This document shows positions 61,553 through 64,000 of a DNA stretch of 64,000 nt, piece after piece (position 1 is the first letter of the stretch; each line of letters starts with the position of its first letter). Below the pieces are notes generated by a model that worked only from the letters and a program-made list of their open reading frames with translations, was not told the DNA's origin and did no database searches. Both the position numbers and the translations under genes were made by a program. This DNA is from Pseudogemmobacter faecipullorum (GTDB lineage: Bacteria > Pseudomonadota > Alphaproteobacteria > Rhodobacterales > Rhodobacteraceae): positions 124,001 to 188,000 of the forward strand of contig NZ_JACDXX010000002.1 in the NCBI RefSeq assembly GCF_020539525.1, given 5' to 3'.

Positions 61553-63319
61553 ATGATCCGTTCGCTTTTGTGCATGACGACTGCGCTTGGCCTGAGCCTT
61601 GCCACCGCGCTGCCCCTGCTGGCAGAGGAGGCCGCCCCGGCGCAGGATCAGGCTGCGGTCACAACCGATGCCGTCGCGGTGGATTCGGGCGCTTATCTGG
61701 CGGGGCGCAATGCCGAGGCCCGCGGCGATTTCCGCGCTGCACTGGGCTGGTTTACCCAGGCGCTGAGCCTCGACCCGGGCAATGATCAGATCATCGATGG
61801 CGCGACTTTCGCCAGCCTCGTTCTGGGCCATATCTCCGAGGCGGCCGGGCTGGCCGCGACGCGCAGCAGCGAGGGCGCGGCCGAGGGCGATCTGCAGATC
61901 TCGCAATATGCCCGGCTCGCCGATGCGGCGCTGCGTGAGGATTATCCGGCGCTGACCGCCCAGCTGGAAAGCGGCCCGAATATCGGCCCGCTGGTCGATG
62001 GCCTGGCGCTCGCCTGGTCCCGGCTCGGCGAGGGCGATATGAGTGCGGCGGTGAAGCAGTTCGAGACCGTCGGCAAAATGCGCGGCCTCGAACCCTATGG
62101 TGTCTATCATAAGGCGCTGGCCCTGGCGCTTGCCGGTGATTTTGAGGGCTCAGAAAAGATCTTTTCCGGCCTTTCCGGGCTGGATCCGCGCGGTGTGCTG
62201 ATCCGGGCCCAGGTGCTGTCGCAGATCGGCCAGCCGGGCGAGGCAAAGGCGGTGCTGGATGCCACCTGGCCGCCGGGCAGCGAGCCTGTGGCCGATGCGA
62301 TGCGCGAACAGCTTGCCGCAGGCGAGCCGCTGCCCTTTGATCTGATCACCTCGCCCCGTGAAGGGCTGGCCGAGGTATTCTACTCGCTGGCCACATTGCT
62401 GGCGAATGAGGCCGATCCGGCCTATACTTTGCTGAACACCCGCATCGCCGAGGCGCTGAACCCGCGCCATGATCATGCTGTGCTGCTCGGCGCGGCCATG
62501 CTTGAGGGGCTGGGGGAATATGATCTGGCCGAGGAGGCCTATGCGAAATTCCCGCCAGACCATCCGGCCTATTACAATGCCCAGCTGGGCCGCGCTGCAG
62601 CCCTTTATGCGGCGGGCCGCAAAGAGGCGGCGATTGAGGCTCTGAAAGCGCTGACCCGCAGCCATGGCGATCTGATCGTGGTGCAGGCCGCGCTGGGTGA
62701 TACCCTGCGCCGCGAGGAACGCTGGGCCGAGGCGGCTGCCGCCTATGATGCTGCGGCCGCGCTTTTGCCGGAAAAGCCGAACAGCGGCGTCTGGGTGCTC
62801 TATTTCAGCCGCGCCATCACTAAGGAACGCCGCGGGCTCTATGAGGAGGCCGATCTTGATTTCCGCCGGGCGATGGAGCTGAACCCGCGTCAGCCCGAAG
62901 TGCTGAACTATCTGGGCTATAGTCTGATTGAGCGCGGCACAAATCTTGATGAGGCGCTGGAGCTGATCAATAAGGCGGTCGCGATCGAGCCGGAATCGGG
63001 CTATATCGTCGACAGTCTGGCCTGGGCCTATTTCACCCTCGGCCGCTACAGCGATGCGCTGGAGCCGATGGAACGCGCCTCGGTGCTGGAGCCGGTCGAT
63101 CCGGTGGTCACCGATCACCTCGGCGATGTCTATTGGATGAACGGGCGCAAACGCGAGGCCGAGTTCCAGTGGCACCGCGCTTTGTCCTATGGGCCGGAAG
63201 AGAAAGAGGCTTTGCGGATCCGTAAGAAGCTGGAGATTGGCCTTGATGCTGTCCTGGCAGCAGAGGGCGCGACTCCGGCTCCGGCTTCGGAAAGCAATGC
63301 CGCTCCGGTCAGTGAGTGA
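61553..63319 (+). CDS. Exported TPR-repeat protein
   Basis: This 588-residue protein has a signal peptide (MIRSLLCMTTALGLSLATALPLLA) and tetratricopeptide repeats through most of its length (AYLAGRNAEARGDFRAALGW, YDLAEEAYAKFPPDHPAYYN, YEEADLDFRRAMELNPRQPE, YSDALEPMERASVLEPVDPV). TPR arrays are protein-binding scaffolds; location would be periplasmic or outer-membrane. The C-terminal tail is Ala/Pro/Ser-rich. The start is ATG 61553 behind GAGGAG at a rather long spacing; the much longer open frame upstream (61307) overlaps ETF-QO and is rejected. ispE overlaps its end by 8 bases. Confidence 0.86.
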   Translation: MIRSLLCMTTALGLSLATALPLLAEEAAPAQDQAAVTTDAVAVDSGAYLAGRNAEARGDFRAALGWFTQALSLDPGNDQIIDGATFASLVLGHISEAAGLAATRSSEGAAEGDLQISQYARLADAALREDYPALTAQLESGPNIGPLVDGLALAWSRLGEGDMSAAVKQFETVGKMRGLEPYGVYHKALALALAGDFEGSEKIFSGLSGLDPRGVLIRAQVLSQIGQPGEAKAVLDATWPPGSEPVADAMREQLAAGEPLPFDLITSPREGLAEVFYSLATLLANEADPAYTLLNTRIAEALNPRHDHAVLLGAAMLEGLGEYDLAEEAYAKFPPDHPAYYNAQLGRAAALYAAGRKEAAIEALKALTRSHGDLIVVQAALGDTLRREERWAEAAAAYDAAAALLPEKPNSGVWVLYFSRAITKERRGLYEEADLDFRRAMELNPRQPEVLNYLGYSLIERGTNLDEALELINKAVAIEPESGYIVDSLAWAYFTLGRYSDALEPMERASVLEPVDPVVTDHLGDVYWMNGRKREAEFQWHRALSYGPEEKEALRIRKKLEIGLDAVLAAEGATPAPASESNAAPVSE

Positions 63320-64000
63320 GCCTGTCTTGCAGGATCTGACACTGAGCGAGTTTGCCCCGGCCAAGGTTAATCTCTCACTGCATATCACCGGGCAGCGCCA
63401 GGATGGCTATCATCTGCTCGACAGCCTGGTCTGCTTTGCCGGTATCGGCGACCGGCTGACCGCCCGGCGGGCAGAGGCGTTTTCGCTGGAGATCAGCGGG
63501 CCGTTTGGCCGGGGGCTGACGGCGGGGCCGGATAACCTCATCCTGCGGGCGGCGCGGATCATCGCGCCTGATCTGCCGCTGGCCTTCACGCTGGAAAAAA
63601 ACCTGCCGCTGGCCTCGGGCATTGGCGGCGGCTCGTCAGATGCGGCGGCGGCGGTGCGGCTGGCATGGGCTTTGCGTGGCAGCGGAGAGCAGGCGGGCGA
63701 GGTCGCAGCGCTGGCGGCGCTTGGCGCCGATATTCCGGCCTGCCTTCAGCCCCGCGCCGCGCGGATGCGTGGCATTGGCGAGCAGCTTGAGCCTCTGAGC
63801 CCGCTGCCACCGGGCTGGATCCTGCTGGTCAATCCCAGGGTTGAGGTGGCAACGCCTGGGGTGTTTCGCGCCCTGCGCCGGAAACAGAACCCGGCTTTGC
63901 CCGAGGTTTTGCCGCTCTGGGCGGATATGGCTGAGCTGGCCGGCTGGCTCAGCCGGCAGCGCAATGATCTGGAGGCCCCGGCCCGGCAGCTGGCGCCGGT
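63312..64000 (+). CDS. ispE: 4-diphosphocytidyl-2-C-methyl-D-erythritol kinase, 5' part
   Basis: GHMP kinase of the MEP isoprenoid pathway; phosphorylates CDP-methylerythritol. About 229 codons are seen before the window ends. Signatures are FAPAKVNLSLHITGQRQDGY, DSLVCFA and the ATP-binding PLASGIGGGSSDAAAAVRLA. The start is taken as GTG 63312, which overlaps the TPR stop; there is no strong ribosome site. The remaining third of the protein is outside. Confidence 0.93.
   Translation, partial: MSEPVLQDLTLSEFAPAKVNLSLHITGQRQDGYHLLDSLVCFAGIGDRLTARRAEAFSLEISGPFGRGLTAGPDNLILRAARIIAPDLPLAFTLEKNLPLASGIGGGSSDAAAAVRLAWALRGSGEQAGEVAALAALGADIPACLQPRAARMRGIGEQLEPLSPLPPGWILLVNPRVEVATPGVFRALRRKQNPALPEVLPLWADMAELAGWLSRQRNDLEAPARQLAP

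Noticed and set aside
1-64000. Mobile elements, phage genes, CRISPR arrays or defence islands
   Set aside because: No transposase, integrase, direct-repeat array or composition break was seen; the window is core chromosome.

Overview
The window is ordinary, gene-dense chromosome from a GC-rich alphaproteobacterium, most likely a member of the Rhodobacteraceae/Paracoccaceae (Rhodobacter, Gemmobacter, Tabrizicola type). The evidence is gene content and order: dnaK-dnaJ, rimP-nusA-ylxR-infB, tamA-tamB, secA divergent from a parvulin gene and argJ-mutT, dnaX-ybaB-recR, mobA-mobB, accD-folC, a small aa3-type oxidase subunit IV, ETF-quinone oxidoreductase and the non-mevalonate gene ispE. Codon bias is uniform. 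I see no insertion sequence, prophage, integrase, CRISPR array, rRNA or tRNA.

Layout. 1-3.3 kb: 3' part of dnaK, dnaJ, radC. 3.3-8.6 kb (minus): a substrate-binding/OmpA fusion, an exported protein of unknown function, and secA. 8.8-11.8 kb (plus): parvulin, argJ with an unusual N-terminal extension, mutT and an unlisted 49-residue ORF. 12-17.5 kb (minus): rimP-nusA-ylxR-infB with a terminator-like leader hairpin. 17.9-23.3 kb: tamA and tamB, overlapping by one base. 23.5-29.3 kb (minus): a tiny exported membrane protein, a yjbF/yjbH-type envelope polysaccharide pair, then comF, grxC, a nitrilase-family gene and marR. 29.4-33.8 kb: an NDUFAF5-like gene, hemH, a second copy of the tiny membrane protein, two L,D-transpeptidases and a CAP lipoprotein. 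33.9-44.9 kb: RNA methyltransferase, a two-subunit ABC exporter, hslO-nudL-cca, another Nudix gene, EamA transporter, YaiI, S-formylglutathione hydrolase. 45.2-50 kb: tetR, folC, accD, acyl-CoA dehydrogenase. 50.1-64 kb: tsaC, dnaX, ybaB, recR, MBL hydrolase, oxidase subunit IV, a lipoprotein with a permuted NlpC/P60-like look, mobA, mobB, GNAT, an unknown membrane protein next to greA, ETF-QO, a TPR protein and the start of ispE.

The genes form short, tightly coupled operons (1-11 base overlaps at tamA/tamB, yjbH/yjbF, nit/marR, grxC/nit, ABC/ABC, hslO/nudL, nudL/cca, mobA/mobB, mobB/GNAT, TPR/ispE). Many isolated genes end in a clear intrinsic terminator. Several starts are TTG or GTG behind a good Shine-Dalgarno sequence (tamA, yjbH, folC, mobA, yaiI, GNAT).

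I did not find a convincing new multi-gene system. The best leads are small. Two paralogous exported single-span proteins of about 60 residues lie 8 kb apart. Terminator-like hairpins sit in the leaders of both transcription-factor loci (rimP-nusA and greA). There is also an unlisted 49-residue ORF, a lysine-rich extension on ArgJ, an NDUFAF5-type protein with an eroded SAM motif, and a heat-shock-type promoter candidate in front of hslO.
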